64,000 nt of DNA, taken from Antilocapra americana. Taxonomy: Eukaryota > Chordata > Mammalia > Artiodactyla > Antilocapridae. Every line of letters begins with the position of its first letter. Positions within the stretch are counted from its first letter, which is position 1. Position numbers and translations under genes: made by a program. The notes below the pieces were generated by a model. That model did no database searches. It had not been told where the DNA came from and saw only the letters and a list, made by a program, of their open reading frames with translations. Below, one piece after another: positions 1 through 11,146 of this stretch. The stretch is from assembly GCA_007570785.1 (NCBI GenBank), contig ML664662.1, forward strand, positions 1,180,391 through 1,244,390. Reading direction: 5' to 3'.

Positions 1-28
1 CCCCCCCCCCCCCCCCCCCCCCCCCCCC
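1..28. repeat. poly-C homopolymer at window edge
   Basis: Twenty-eight consecutive C residues open the window. Such a long pure C run is rare in mammalian DNA and may be a real low-complexity tract cut by the window edge or a sequencing or assembly artefact next to a poorly resolved region. Confidence 0.9.
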
Positions 29-32
29 GTGT

Positions 33-215
33 GTCTTCTCCCTGTCACTTCTCTAAGGGCACTTATCTTTGGATTTAGGATCTACTTGGATAATCCAGGA
101 TAATCTCATCTCAGGATCCTTAACTTGATTATGTCTATGAGACCCTTTTCCCAAAGGAGGTCACATTCACAGGTTCCTGGTGGACCTAATTTGGGGGGCC
201 ACCCTACAGCCGTGA
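33..215 (-). mobile_element. old LTR fragment (MaLR/MLT1-like)
   Basis: The sequence reads like the reverse complement of an ancient mammalian LTR: a block resembling 'ggataatccaggataatctc', then 'ccttaacttgatta', then a 'cacaggttcctgg' block ending near 'ggggggccaccct'. The same order recurs at 11335-11575, which supports a repeat family rather than unique DNA. The family name is tentative. The right-hand end (5' end of the LTR) is near 215 and no target duplication was found. Confidence 0.5.
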
Positions 216-1668
216 AGCTGCAGTATTTATCCACAGACTCTCCCTCCACACTGGCTGGGGTTGCCTCTGGTGGTGTGAAACCCTGGCAGTGAGCCTTGTC
301 CTGGACCAAGCAAACTCCCATGACCCCACAGAAAGTCTGAGGCAGGGAGGCAGAGAGGGAGGGGTAGGTACTTGAGGTGGGGAAGCGGTCAGCAGGCTCA
401 GGCACTGTCCACCGTGGTGGCAGGTGCACCCAAAGGTGGCCCACGGGACACGGCAGGACCATCCCACAGGGATGCGTAGCATCTGCCTCGGAGAGACGGA
501 TGACAGGCAGCCTTCCTGCACTGCTTTCAGTATTCCCTGCTTCCTCCCTCACCCAACTCCTTAGGCGTCCTGGCCTTGTTCGGCCTCTGGAATAGATGAA
601 TCAGCAGAAAAAACTCTTGTCTGCCCAGAAAGCCAGAGAAGGATCGAGGCTCAGTGTATTGCCCCTCCCACACAAGCAGGCCTGGGAGTTTGGCTTCGCA
701 GCAGCCCAGTGGATGACGGATGAGGCCGTACATCTTCCTAAGCAGGCCAAGCGGAAAGAGGGGCGGGGTGGGGGTGGGGGAAGGGGGAGAAGTAATTAGT
801 TTGATGAATCTTCTTTTTAAGTCGTTCCCTACATGGAGCTCTCACGGCGTTATAGGCTCAGTGATGCATTCCCTAAGTTTTATGAATCCTTAAACATGGG
901 CCATTTTTCAAAAGAGAGAAGTGAAAATAATCATCTGTCGGCACAGGCCCTAGGTGTCCATGGTCTGGAACAAGGACACCCGATGGGGCCCCCAGGCCAT
1001 AGACGGCTTCAGAGAGTCAGGATGAGGCTCAAGGCTTCTCATTGGTCCCTGGGCCACCAGAAGTGATGTGCGTTCAATTTCCAACTCTGTCCTCAACAAG
1101 CCTCTTCTATGCTCCTGCCCTGTGTTCCAATCTGGGGCTGGGGAAATAAATCCGGCCCAGTTACCTCCTGCATAAACCCACAGCACAGTGTGGCCCAGGG
1201 AAGACTAGGCCAGTAGATCCTCCTCACTAGGCTAGGTGGCGCCCCCTTCCTGTGATGGACAGATTGCAAAATTGGCCCCAAATTCTTTCCTACCCATTGG
1301 TAGTACCCTCCCACACTGACCTTGAACTTGGGTATTGCCTTGGTTTGGCAAGTTGCAAACAGTATGGTAAGCCAAGGTTTGAAAAAGCATTTGCATGGTC
1401 ATGCTCTTTCACTTGATGCTCTTGGAATCTTCGGCTACCAGGTCATAGAGCCCAAGCCAGCCCCACAGAGGACCAGAGCTGTGGTCCAGTTAGCCCTTTG
1501 CTCCAGCTGACAGCCAGACCCCCAGAAGCAGAGCTTCCTCGCTGACCACAGTCTGCAGGACCACACTCAGCAGGTCCCCACTGAGACAGTGGGGATGCAA
1601 TCCTATCAGGGACCACTGGGGGACTCTGGGGACCTCACATCTCAGCTTTTGCTGCTCCCCATGAGGAA
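216..1668. other. unique non-coding stretch with G-run cluster
   Basis: No recognisable gene or transposon. Notable content is the G-run cluster at 760-787 (separate entry) and a GGTGGCGCCCCC motif near 1233-1245, which resembles part of a CTCF core on the reverse strand but diverges in its second half. Open frames here are short, overlap on both strands and have no domain signature. Confidence 0.6.
760..787 (+). other. putative G-quadruplex / GC-box cluster
   Basis: Five runs of four or five G separated by single bases or AA (G4, C, G4, T, G5, T, G5, AA, G5). This satisfies the usual G-quadruplex pattern with very short loops. The first two runs form GGGGCGGGG, an Sp1-type GC box. No CpG island or coding exon surrounds it, so a promoter role is only a possibility. 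Confidence 0.6.
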
Positions 1669-1884
1669 CCTGGCTTCCCTGGTGGCTCAGTGGTAAGAAA
1701 TCTGCCTGCCAATGAAGGAGACACGGGTTCCATCCCTAGGTTGGGAAGATCCCCTGGAGAAGGAAATGGCAACCCACTCCAGTATTCTTGCCTGGAAAAC
1801 CCCATGGACAGAGAAGCCTGGTGGACTACAGTCCATGGAGCCACAAAGAGTTGGACACGACTTAGTAAGTAAACAACAACAACA
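1669..1884 (+). mobile_element. Bov-tA SINE with target duplication
   Basis: Full-length ruminant tRNA-derived SINE. The 5' part carries the tRNA-like A-box region (tggctcagtggtaagaaatc) and a B-box-like gggttccatcc; the body has the diagnostic 'ggcaacccactccagtattc'; the 3' part, shared with BovB, ends in an (AAC)n tail. An 8-bp duplication ATGAGGAA flanks it (1661-1668 and 1885-1892). The B box departs from GGTTCGATCC, suggesting a non-functional pol III promoter. Confidence 0.92.
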
Positions 1885-1892
1885 ATGAGGAA

Positions 1893-3119
1893 TACCCATC
1901 TGAGCTTCCAGTGGGACCACTTGTGGTTTATTATTAGGCTGATTTTAGCAGAGAACAATTTCCAACCTTGACCTTAATGCTCCTCCAGAAAAATGAAGTT
2001 CTCTTTCCATTCCCTTTGGGGGCTTTTTGACAATGGGAGTAATGAGCGGAACTGAGAAAGCTTTGATCTTGTTTCTAACTAGAGGTTAATCCCCAGATTG
2101 TAAGCTCATTTTAATGGGTGGATGGTGGGGTGTGGGCAGGGGACCTTCTCTGGGGGTTGAGCTTAATGCAAATACAACATACCCCTTTCCCTAGGAGGTA
2201 GCTGGTTACTGGACCAGTGCCCAGGCTGGGTGGCTTCACCTCCTGCCAGGCTGATGGACACATCTCCCCACCGAGGAAGCCCAATCTGGCATGTTCTAGA
2301 CTCCATCCCTACTTCACCGCTGCCAGACTGAAAAACACAGGGAGCGCCCACAGCAGCCATTCAAGGAGACGAAACCAAAACCAGTCAGGTCTAGAAAAAA
2401 TAGCTCCTTTCCTGCTCACTTAAGATGAGACCAGGGTCCATGGTTCTAAAAGCATTAACTTCTTTGCTCCCTCCTGTCCTCTCAATGACCACAATCTCTC
2501 TTCCTTTGACCTGTGGTGTCCACAGAACCGCCAGTCCCTAAAAATGCCCCTTTTTGGCTAAAGCTAAACTGGTCATGAGGGCCATAGGACCTTTCTGTGC
2601 CAGGCTGACCTGCCATTGGATAAGGTTGGGGGGGGGCATTTCTGGCACCGTTTGCCTGGGCTGAAGCCACATTCCCTGTTCAGTACCAAGGACAGGTAGT
2701 GACCCTGGCCTGGTCTAGTGGGCAGACACGTTGGCCTCTGAGTGTACACTGAAGAAGTGTATGGCTGACTGGAGCCCAGAGCACGGGTCCTCTCAGGAGA
2801 GGCCTGGCCCTGAGCCTTGTTCTTACCTTTCCCTCAAATGGGGGCCTGCCACAGCAGCTGGGCCTCCTGGTCATGCTCCAGCAGAGAGGCCCTCGCTTTG
2901 GACACCTCTGGAACTGTGAGTCTGTGGGAGAAATGGCAGAGGCCAGCACCAGGCCTATTTCCTGACTATTTCTTGGGGAATGGGAGGGTGGGAGTTGTGG
3001 GTAGGAGGGAGGGTACAGACCTTCACACCGACAGAGTCCTGTCGAAGAGGCCATGTCCCTAGGGCTGCCCTTTAACACCTTTCCTGCATAATGAGATCAC
3101 AGCAAGTAGCAGAAAAAGT
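1893..3119. other. unique non-coding stretch
   Basis: No gene, RNA or transposon recognised. Base composition is moderately GC-rich, with a short G run near 2628-2637. Reverse-strand frames such as the 132-codon one at 2680-3078 have no recognisable domain. Confidence 0.5.
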
Positions 3120-3292
3120 ATGTGTGGGTGAATGAATGTGTGTGCGTGTGAGTGTGTGCCTTTGCATGTATGTTTGAGAACATAAGTATTTGTGAATGTG
3201 GGTAATTTGTGTGTGTGTATTATGTGCACATGCATGTCTGTGTGAACACGTCTGTAGTTGTGTATGCTTGTATATGCATGTGTGTGCCCATC
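3120..3292. repeat. degenerate (TG)n microsatellite
   Basis: About 170 bases of interrupted TG/TGTA/TGAA repeats such as tgtgtgcgtgtgagtgtgtg, with many substitutions. The reverse-strand histidine- and threonine-rich open frames here are translations of the simple repeat. Confidence 0.85.
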
Positions 3293-5889
3293 TAGGCTGT
3301 GACATCTCTGGGCCCAAGGCAAGACCCATTTGAGGGTCACAGAACTCTCTAGGCCTAGGAATTAGAGGTGAAATCTGGAGTCCTTGAGAGTCACTTAGTA
3401 ATGGTATTTCCCCCTTGAATCACAGGCAGGGGTTGTAGCTCCCTGACAATGACCCTGCCTTTGCCCTTTCCATCCTCATCTTTGCCCTGTTGGTCAGGGG
3501 TGGTGGAGCCCAAGTGCCAGCATCTCCATTGCCATGAATATCCCCTGCCCCCACCCCACCCTCCAAGCAGCCAGATGATGTGGCAGTCAAACTGCCACAT
3601 CCGAGGGTCGCCTGTTCCTGCCTGCAGAATGAGAGATGAACAGAACCCTCATTTACTGACAACTTAGCATGTGCCAAGCTCTGTGACTCTTGGCCTATGG
3701 CCACATGCCCTCCCCATGTTTCCTAGTGGCCCCTTCCAAATACCCTCTGTGCACTCATATCCTCATCCCAGGGGCTACCTTCGGGGGATCCTAACAAAAC
3801 AATGAGTTGGAGCAAAGAATCCAGGCCCCGGGGCAGGGGGGTAGTCTCAGTACCTTCTGGGTTCCCTTTGGAAGGCAGTTCTATCCCTGCTGCACCCAAA
3901 TAGCACATCATCTCTGCTCCCTGTGGACCTCAGCCCTGCCCGGGGCTGAGCAGGTCAGATCAATGCTGAGGTAAGTGTCAGCAAGACAATTGTGATAGAT
4001 CTCAAGCCCCATCTGCCAATATAGCCTTCTCCATAATAAAGAACATTTTGAATTCCACCTTTTGGACTTCTATGTCTATTTCTCAATTGGCCGGGAGGAG
4101 AAGAAAGGAGTATTATTAATTGATCCTCCGGAAATCCCAACATTTATCACTGTATTCCCAGAACCCAAAAGTGCCAGGAACCTAACAGGGGCTCATTAAT
4201 ATTTGTGGAATGGAAAAAAAAAAGTGACATAGCAAGATTCACACTCAGGTCTTCTGCCTTCCTCCAAGGCCACGCTGCTTTTCCATGACCCTGTCTAAGA
4301 GGGGAAGGCCAGAGAGAGACTGAGGGGGCAGGGGGAGAGCAGCAGAATGGCCTTGACACCTGGCTCTCCCGAGACAACGTTCTCTGTGGGCCACAGCCCA
4401 GGGGCGAGGTTGGCAGCTGCTGGGGGGAGAGCCAGGGCTGGGCTAGAGAGGTGCAAATGTCTGTGTGTTATCCTGCCAGCCACGTCTGATCACAACCCTG
4501 TGTGTTTTGACCGAGAAGCTCTACCTGTCTCTCGGGATTGATGTGAAGATTAATGCCTGTTTAGCAAATTACAGCTTCCCCAGCACCTCCTGCTCCTGGG
4601 AGAGAAGGCGCCTTGGAAACGGAAAATAAAAACAAACCTCAACGCTCCGTGTCAAAGCTTGGCCACAGCAGTGACAGCTGGGCCCAACTCAACAGAGCGT
4701 GGAGGCTTAGCAAAGGGAGGTGAGGCCCGGGGCACACCAGCAGAAAGGTGGAGGCTGTGCCAGGTCCAGCCTCAGGCTCTGGGGCGCAGGGTCTGAGGGG
4801 GTGTGCGGGATGGGGCAAGGCCTTTCTGGAAAGACAGTCAAGGGCAGCTTTTGGCCAGGGTCTGCACCCTCTCAGGGCCAGAAGAGAAAGAGGGATGGTG
4901 GAGGGAGGGGTGGCTCCCTCTGCCCTGCCGCTCTCTGAGGCTGCCTTTGTTGTCTCCAAGGCAGGAAGGCTGATCCCTTTCTTCTGAGGAACTCAGAGGG
5001 AGAAACTGGGGATTACGGCGACTTTTGCTCCATTTGAGGTGAGAGATGGATTGTCGAGATTGTGGCAAGTGAATCCTCAGCTGATCATGTGTGAATAAAG
5101 GGCCCACCGGGAAGGCCAGGGACAGGTCCAAAGGGAAAGAGCCTACAGCAGGCGCAGGTGTGGCCCCGATGGCCCCGCACTCCCAGTGCCTGCACATCAG
5201 CAGGGTCCTCTGTGCGCTCGGGTGACCTGAGTTGGACAGGAGGGCCTGCTCCTGGCCCCACGCAGGCCAAGCTCTCAGCAGGTGCCCACAGGAGTCAGAA
5301 GATAATTAGTCAGCTTTCGCCCCAAGGTAGGGGACTTGACACAGGCATGTTGAATGCCGTGGCCTGTGGCAGTTATTCCCTTGATAATGCAACCTTCCCT
5401 TTCCTGGCTGGCCTCCCCTACACCATTGAGTTTTCTCCCCAACAAACCAGTTAAGCTCAAGTCTCCCTCTGAGTCTGCTTCTGAGGGAGCCCAAACTAGG
5501 TCAGAATGGAAAGAAGACATTTGAGGAAGCAAGACTCTGGAAAACACCACAGGGCCATAAACAAATCAAGTGGTTGCCACTAAGGAGAAAAAAGATATTA
5601 TGTCCATGCCCATCAAAATCTTTTTTATAATTCTATCTTCTCCCCCTTATGAACAGTCTCTATTTTTCCAGAACCGCAACAAGGTGCTAACAGAACTTGT
5701 CTATCTGTGAGTGAAAAAACTTCCTGGTAACAGGAGTCTAGCTGTGACCAGCCCGGACTGACTCTGGTTGCCACATGCTGCTGACTGCCCTGGGCTGGGC
5801 CACACACAAGGTGGGCACCACACAGGTGGCTGCCCAGTAGGCTGCAGACACGGAGCCTTATCTATGACTCAGGCCTCTCCTCACTCATT
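3293..5889. other. unique non-coding stretch with one perfect hairpin
   Basis: No gene or recent transposon. It contains a perfect dyad at 3577-3601 (separate entry) and a short MIR/L2-like tail around 4150-4213 (the 'tgccaggaacctaacaggggct' region, running into 'attaatatttgtggaatgg'). The 4360-4640 part keeps a few CpGs and an AT-rich core with TTAATG and AAATTAC motifs. Nothing resembles an exon. Confidence 0.5.
3577..3601. other. perfect 11-bp inverted repeat with 3-nt loop
   Basis: Arms GATGTGGCAGT (3577-3587) and ACTGCCACATC (3591-3601) are exact reverse complements around the loop CAA. A further five-base match, CCCTC at 3559-3563 with GAGGG at 3603-3607, could extend the fold across an asymmetric internal loop. 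The stem is short for a microRNA precursor and its function is unknown. Confidence 0.75.
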
Positions 5890-5990
5890 CCACCCTCTTC
5901 TAGACTTAAGTCAGGTCTCGAACCCGGGCCTTTCTGGCTTATGAGCCCACACCTATGCTTTTCCTCACCAAATCTCACACTGCTTCTCTA
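5890..5990 (-). mobile_element. MIR SINE fragment
   Basis: Contains the reverse-complement MIR tRNA-like section: a 'gtctcgaacccgggcctttctggctt' type B-box block followed by a 'gagcccacacctatgcttttcctcacc' block. It is short and divergent. The rest of the element was not found. Confidence 0.5.
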
Positions 5991-6239
5991 GGAGTCTGAA
6001 GGGCCGACACCAGGTCTCATCATGGACACCAGGGGAGCAGCAGGTTGCCTTGTGTGTTGGAAGGTCAATGTCCCTATCTGTAGAGAACTCCCCGAATTCT
6101 TCTGCTCCAGCAGATAATGGCCCATCACGGGCTGTAAGACCCCAAGTGTGGGCTCGGCATTATTTCCAGGGAATTGAGGTAGTTGGTTTCTGAGGGTTTC
6201 AGGCTGTCCTGTGGGCGAATCCAGCCCCACCCCCACCAG

Positions 6240-6665
6240 CTCCGATTCCGTGAGGCCAACTGGCTGAAACTACCACAGTCCTGAGTGGCTAAAAACAACT
6301 GATTCTTTCTATTTTACAATTTCATAGGAATTTGGGTGGGGCTTGACGGCACAACTCTTTGCTTCTGGAGGCTTTCCTCACTTATCTAGAACCTTGGCGG
6401 GGCTGCTTGGCACGTTGGTCTCAGAGTGAGCTTTCCAGCATGAGGTCTCAGAGTAGTCACGCTTCTTACCTGAGGACCCTGGACTCCCAAAGTGAATGTT
6501 CCAGAGAATCAGGAGGAAGCTTCATGACCTTGTATGACTGAACGCCTCAGAGGTTACAAAGGGTGCTTCAGCAGTCACAGCCCACCCAGGTTCAAGGGGA
6601 GAGGCCATAAACCCCACCTCCCATTGGAAGGAGTGTCAAAGACTTTAAGGTTCATGTTTTAAAAG
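6240..6665 (-). mobile_element. old LTR-like mammalian repeat, family unnamed
   Basis: The order of blocks matches an abundant ancient mammalian repeat seen several times in this window: 'gtggctaaaaacaac', then 'cagcatgaggtctcagagtagtcac' near the middle, then 'cccacccaggttcaaggggagaggccataaaccccacctc' and 'ggagtgtcaaagactttaagg'. Related copies lie at 11968-12870, 30945-31440, 56527-57075 and 58585-59065. I place it in the ERVL/MaLR LTR class without firm family assignment. Confidence 0.55.
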
Positions 6666-7354
6666 TGTTATAAGAACCCAGCTGTCCAAGTTTGCCCTCG
6701 GCACTCCAAGCCACAGCCCTTCTTCCACACTCCTTCTCCCCCGACCCCAGCTGCTCCCCAACCAGCAAGATAGCCAATGTTCACCTTCTCTCTCAGGAAA
6801 CACTCTTTCATCTTAAGTGTCAGGGTCTTCATGAGTTACTCCCCAGAGGGGCATTTTTACGTGAAAATCGTGGCCTCAGAATGGTGTGGCATACCCAAAG
6901 GAATGCACTGCTAATGGTGGAATTTCAGGCATTTACCACAGGACAGTAGGGGATATATTTTTCGGCCAAGGGACTTTCCTGCTGCAGACAGCTGGCCGCT
7001 CAATCTGCCCTCAGCCCATAAACACCAAACTGTGGCCACGGGGGGCCCTCACAGCAGCCTGGACAGCAGCTCTCGCACGGCAGTTCCCCAGCCTGAGAAT
7101 CAATACTCAGCCTGTAGAAGGGGAAGAAGTGAGGTTTCTGGACCACGCTGGTGGCCAGCTCAGAGCTACCCAGGTGTAAGGGACGAGAATGAAGGTGGTG
7201 GTGTGCAAGGAATTCAAGTTTGTTGGACAGTTAAAATATTTATGTACCACTGGCTCCCTCAGAGCATCCCACTTCATTTTCCTCATTATTTTGTTTCTCA
7301 GCACTAACTTGTACATTAGCAACAAAGACCATGTCAAAAAGAAAAGGAATAATG
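6666..7354. other. unique non-coding stretch
   Basis: No gene or repeat recognised. Two overlapping forward frames of about 90 codons around 6886-7307 have no domain signature and run into the SINE downstream. Confidence 0.5.
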
Positions 7355-7580
7355 ACTTGATGCCAGGTGGCGCTAGTGGTAAAGAATCTGCCTGCCAATG
7401 CAGGAGACATAAGAGACTCGGGTTCGATCTCTGGGTCAGGGAGATCCCCTGGAGGAGGGCATGGCAACCCACTCCAATATTCTTGCCTGGAGAATCCCAT
7501 AGACGGAGAAGCCTGGTGGGCTATAGTCCATGGGGTTGCAAAGAGTGGGACATGACTGAAGCAACTTAGCACACATGTAC
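7355..7580 (+). mobile_element. Bov-tA2 SINE with target duplication
   Basis: Full-length ruminant tRNA-derived SINE: A-box region 'tagtggtaaagaatctgcc', B-box 'gggttcgatctc', the body motif 'ggcaacccactccaatattc', and a 3' BovB-like tail ending 'cttagcacacatg'. A 7-bp duplication AATAATG flanks it (7348-7354 and 7581-7587). Its 5' end contains CCAGGTGGCGCTAGTGG, close to a CTCF core motif. Confidence 0.92.
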
Positions 7581-7587
7581 AATAATG

Positions 7588-7930
7588 CTAATTTTGAGGG
7601 GCAGAGCAGAGAAGACCCCACACTCCATCTCCTGCTTCTGCTGCTCCCTTTCCCTCCTTCCCTTCATGTCTCTCTCTCTCTTTCCACATCACATCAGGTC
7701 TTATTTATCTTATTAGTTTTCTTGCCTTGGTTTGGCCTGATGTCAGGATGAAGTGGGTATGGCTGGTACATTTCAATTTTTTCAGATAACTCTCACAAAT
7801 TTCCATACAGGTTCCTTTTAATATATCCCACCCCCACCTCTCCTTTCAAAACAAAGCTCAGAGTGCTTAGTTTCACAGGGGAGAGACATCTGGGAGATTC
7901 TGAGGGGAGGCAGCAAAGATATTATGAGTC
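7588..7930. other. unique AT-richer stretch with short CT microsatellite
   Basis: Apart from a short (TC)n run around 7668-7683 nothing was recognised. Confidence 0.5.
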
Positions 7931-8192
7931 ACTTTAAGTGAGCACTTACTACATGTGGACACTGTTCTAAGTATGTAAGTTCTAAACATTTTCCATGTAT
8001 TGACTCCACTGAACTGTCACGACAGTCTGGGAGGCAGGTCCCAGAACGATCCCTACCTGACAAAGGAGGATTCTCAGACCTGGTGACGTTAAGCAAATAG
8101 CCCGAAGACACAGGGTGGGGAGGAGGCAGAGGGGAGAGTTGAACCCAGGTGGTCTGTGGGCAGTGTCTGTTGATCCACTAGACCACATACTG
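7931..8192 (-). mobile_element. MIR SINE
   Basis: Almost full-length ancient MIR in reverse orientation: 'gagcacttactacatgtgg' then a run resembling the conserved core (ctgacaaaggaggattctcagacc), then 'gttgaacccaggtggtctgtgg' for the tRNA-like B box, ending near 'gatccactagacca'. Divergence is high, as expected of the family. Confidence 0.8.
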
Positions 8193-8689
8193 ATTCTGGT
8201 CCTCTGCCTTTAGCCTGTACTCTGGGATGATTCCAAGCAACTTTAGGTCAAGGCTGATTTCAGATAGATGACGGGGCCTAGTGCTGAGATGAGAAGGAAG
8301 TAACTCAGAAGGCTGGCCTGTGGGGTATGGCCAAGGGCGACTCTGCTTTGGAAGCATGAGGGGCTCTGGGCTGCTTGGAAAACAAAATCAAAGACCCTTG
8401 TTGCCAAATAGAGGAGAGGTGTTTGTCTGGATGCTGAAAACAGCGAGCTCTGCTTGACCCTGTAGCCATAAGGCGTGCTCCCTGGGCCTCCTTTTCTAGA
8501 CTGAATTCTTCTAGGAACATTCCTCCCAAGCCACCCAGAGGCTGCCTGTGTCATTAACCCTGGAAGGGCCAGACCCCTGATACATGCTCTGTGGTTCAGC
8601 AAAGCAGACAACTTCTGCCTAGAGTTCATTTTGCAAATGGTGCCAGTGTTTGGTTGAGAGTTATTTCCGGGTCTCAGTGCAAAGGACAT
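8193..8689. other. unique stretch with longest repeat-free reverse frame
   Basis: A 166-codon reverse-strand open frame (8243-8743) spans this interval. It has no recognisable domain, no signal peptide and no supporting splice or promoter context, and its 5' part overlaps a MIR-like copy. I regard it as chance. Confidence 0.5.
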
Positions 8690-8870
8690 TGCTAGGAGCC
8701 AGGAAATCTGGGGTCTGGTTCCCCCTTTGCTATAACTTGCCATGGGATCTTGGGCATCTCACCTCTCACTCAATCTGAGTTTCTGTTTCTTCATCTAGAA
8801 ACTTGCATTATTTGACTTCCACATTCTTACCAGCCCTGAAATCTTACTATTCTTACATGAATCACCAAGG
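8690..8870 (+). mobile_element. MIR-type SINE, divergent
   Basis: Follows the MIR order: 'ctaggagccaggaaatctggggtctggttcc', 'cttgccatgggatcttgggcatctcacctctc', then 'gagtttctgtttcttcatctagaa'. This matches the MIR pattern of a tRNA-like head, 'tgtgaccttgggcaagt' and 'tcagtttcctcatctgtaa'. Confidence 0.65.
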
Positions 8871-10069
8871 TGAGTCACCAAAACCTCTCAAACCCCAGGA
8901 TCAACTTAAGCTTGGAGAGAGTAAGACAGCAGAGGGGGAAGATGTTGATGTAAGCTAGGCAGTCTGGAAGCAGGACACGTGGGTGAAGTTGTAGGAGTGT
9001 CAGTCTAAAGGAGCATCAAACCCTGACCCCTCATCCATGCCCTTCTGCCTTATGAGATTAGGAGTCAAAAATTCCTTTAATGGGGACACATCTCCCATTA
9101 AGTAATGATTTCCATCCAGAAAGATGTAAATGCAAATCCTCCAGACAGAGAATTACTTCACAGTCAACTTTATACTAAAGTGTAAATGACTGCCACAAAA
9201 TATATATTTAAAAGTAGGTCTTGACAGTTGGGAGCCTGGGTCTAAGAGCTTGAAGACAGAGAGGAGAAAGAGCAATTGAAAAAGCAGAGGCTATAAGTGT
9301 CCAGTAGCAAGCTTAGTCTACAGCCCAAACCTGCTTTACACACTCCTATCCCCTATTTCCTCGCTCTAATTCAGGGGCCATGTTGGGGAGATTTCTGGTT
9401 TCAAGACCCAGAGAAGAGAGTCCAATCAAGCTGAGATATTGGGAGGCACCTGGAGGGGCTGTGTCTGCCAAGCCTGCCTTGTGTCTGGGTAACCAGCCAG
9501 AAAGACGACCTTGTTTCCTCAAAGGCTGGGGAGGGAGATGAGGTGCCCAGCTGGCTTAGAGCCCAAGGCAGAGGGGCGCAGGAAGGGGAACCAGGATGTG
9601 CTGAGCTAGCAGGCTGGGCACTGCCCATGCAGGGCCCTGCATACATTTTGTGCCTTCGATGTCCTCACCTTGTAGGAAAGTAGTAGCTTGTGCTCTAACC
9701 AGCTGTCCCCGTGTGTGATGTTTCACTTGATTTACTAAAGGGGAGAAACATTTGTTTCTCACGCAGACATCCAAGAGAGCCCTGCATGATGAATGACAGA
9801 GGAATCAGCACAGAGGCTGCCGGAGTCCCGGCCCTGTTGGCGACCAGCATGCTCTGAGCCTCAAGGAGGGAGGGAAACAGGGACGGGAGCCCAGGCACCC
9901 CTGAGCGCAGACAGAGCCAGGGCAGGAGGAGGTTGGAATCAGCTGTGTCTGTTCCCAAGGTCCAGCCTCATGCAGGCTCAGGCAGGAGACATGGGGCAGC
10001 ATCAGGTCTGAGAAATCCTTAGTGGAGCATCAACCGTGGTGGCCTTAACAGGCAGGCATATAATTTATG
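8871..10069. other. unique non-coding stretch
   Basis: No gene or clear repeat. Reverse frames around 9401-9958 are short, mutually overlapping and domain-free. Confidence 0.5.
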
Positions 10070-10145
10070 CTGTTGTGAGGCTTGGTGTAAAGATACACAT
10101 CCAGCACTTAGGACACACAGTGAGCACTCAAAAACTGATACCACT
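10070..10145 (+). mobile_element. MIR 3' fragment
   Basis: Shows only the 3' section of MIR: 'ctgttgtgaggcttggtgtaaagatacacatccagcacttaggacacacagtgagcactc', matching the family's 'tgttgtgaggatt... agcacttagcacagtgcctggcacatagtgagcactc' order. Confidence 0.6.
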
Positions 10146-10854
10146 GCCAAATTCAGCAGGAGTGAACTTCTAGGGGGAATGAGGGCTGTGGATGCCCCGG
10201 CTGTCCCCGTCCCATCTTCCTCAGCCCCAGCCCCACCCCTCAGCTTCAGTTCTTTGCCTCTTGCTCCTCTAAACCCACTTGGAAAGGCTAGATTTGCTGC
10301 ATCGCCTGGCTGAGCCCCAGGATCACAGCACTCATCTAGACCTGGGCTCAAGGTAGGAGGGAGAGAGCTGGCTTGAGCCACCAGCATCAGATCAGGAGCT
10401 TCCTGAGGACCCAGGCAGGGAGGAACTCCTTTCAGTCAAGCCAGGGGCTAGAAGAGCCTCAGGTGCAAAATGCATGCTTAACAACCAGCAATATGGGCGC
10501 CACAGGGAAAGTATGGAGAAGCACTGCGGTGATGTCCCCTGTACCAGCAGAGAATTCCATGGTTTTTATTGTGATCGCCAACACAAAGGCCACAAGGGAC
10601 TGTCGTGCTCTGGCCTAGGAGCTCCACAGACGAAGCAGATCCCTTGAGTTCCCATGGAGTGGAATTCGTTCCTCCTGGTTTACGTGGTTACACTCGCAGA
10701 ACGAAAGGATTCTTCCAGAGAAATGTCATTTTAACAGTGCAGTGGTAAGAAGCAGCAAGAGACCAACTCCAGCCTCCCATTTATGAAAACAACAGCTCAA
10801 GTTTATGGTATTAACAGTTACCACAGGCACTTCACTTCTCCCGATGCCCCCTCT
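10146..10854. other. unique non-coding stretch
   Basis: Nothing recognised. The forward 81-codon frame at 10373-10618 has no domain and no supporting context. Confidence 0.5.
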
Positions 10855-11045
10855 CTGCAAACATATAAATATACACACATACATAAACTCGCACAAATAT
10901 GCACATAGAGTACACACACACATATATATACATACACACGTAAATACACACACACACATCCAAACACCAAGCACAAACACAGACTCACAGAAATGCATAC
11001 ACAAACATACACATAGAAGCACAGATACACCCACATTACACACAT
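10855..11045. repeat. degenerate (CA)n/(ACAT)n microsatellite
   Basis: About 190 bases of interrupted ACAC/ACAT/AAAC repeats. The cysteine- and valine-rich reverse frame over it is a translation artefact. Confidence 0.88.
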
Positions 11046-11146
11046 CTTGTTGAAAGGTAGAGTTCCAGTTTGGAGGAACAAAGCAGACAAATACAACCTG
11101 CTCTTTAGGAAGTGACTGTGGATGAAGCCTCTTGCTGGCATAAGGA

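Noticed and set aside
7410..7440. tRNA-like A and B boxes repeated across the window as possible tRNA genes
   Set aside because: They belong to Bov-tA, CHR and MIR SINEs; no cloverleaf with proper acceptor stem is present.
8243..8743. 166-codon reverse open frame
   Set aside because: No recognisable domain, no promoter or splice context, and its N-terminal part overlaps a MIR-like copy.
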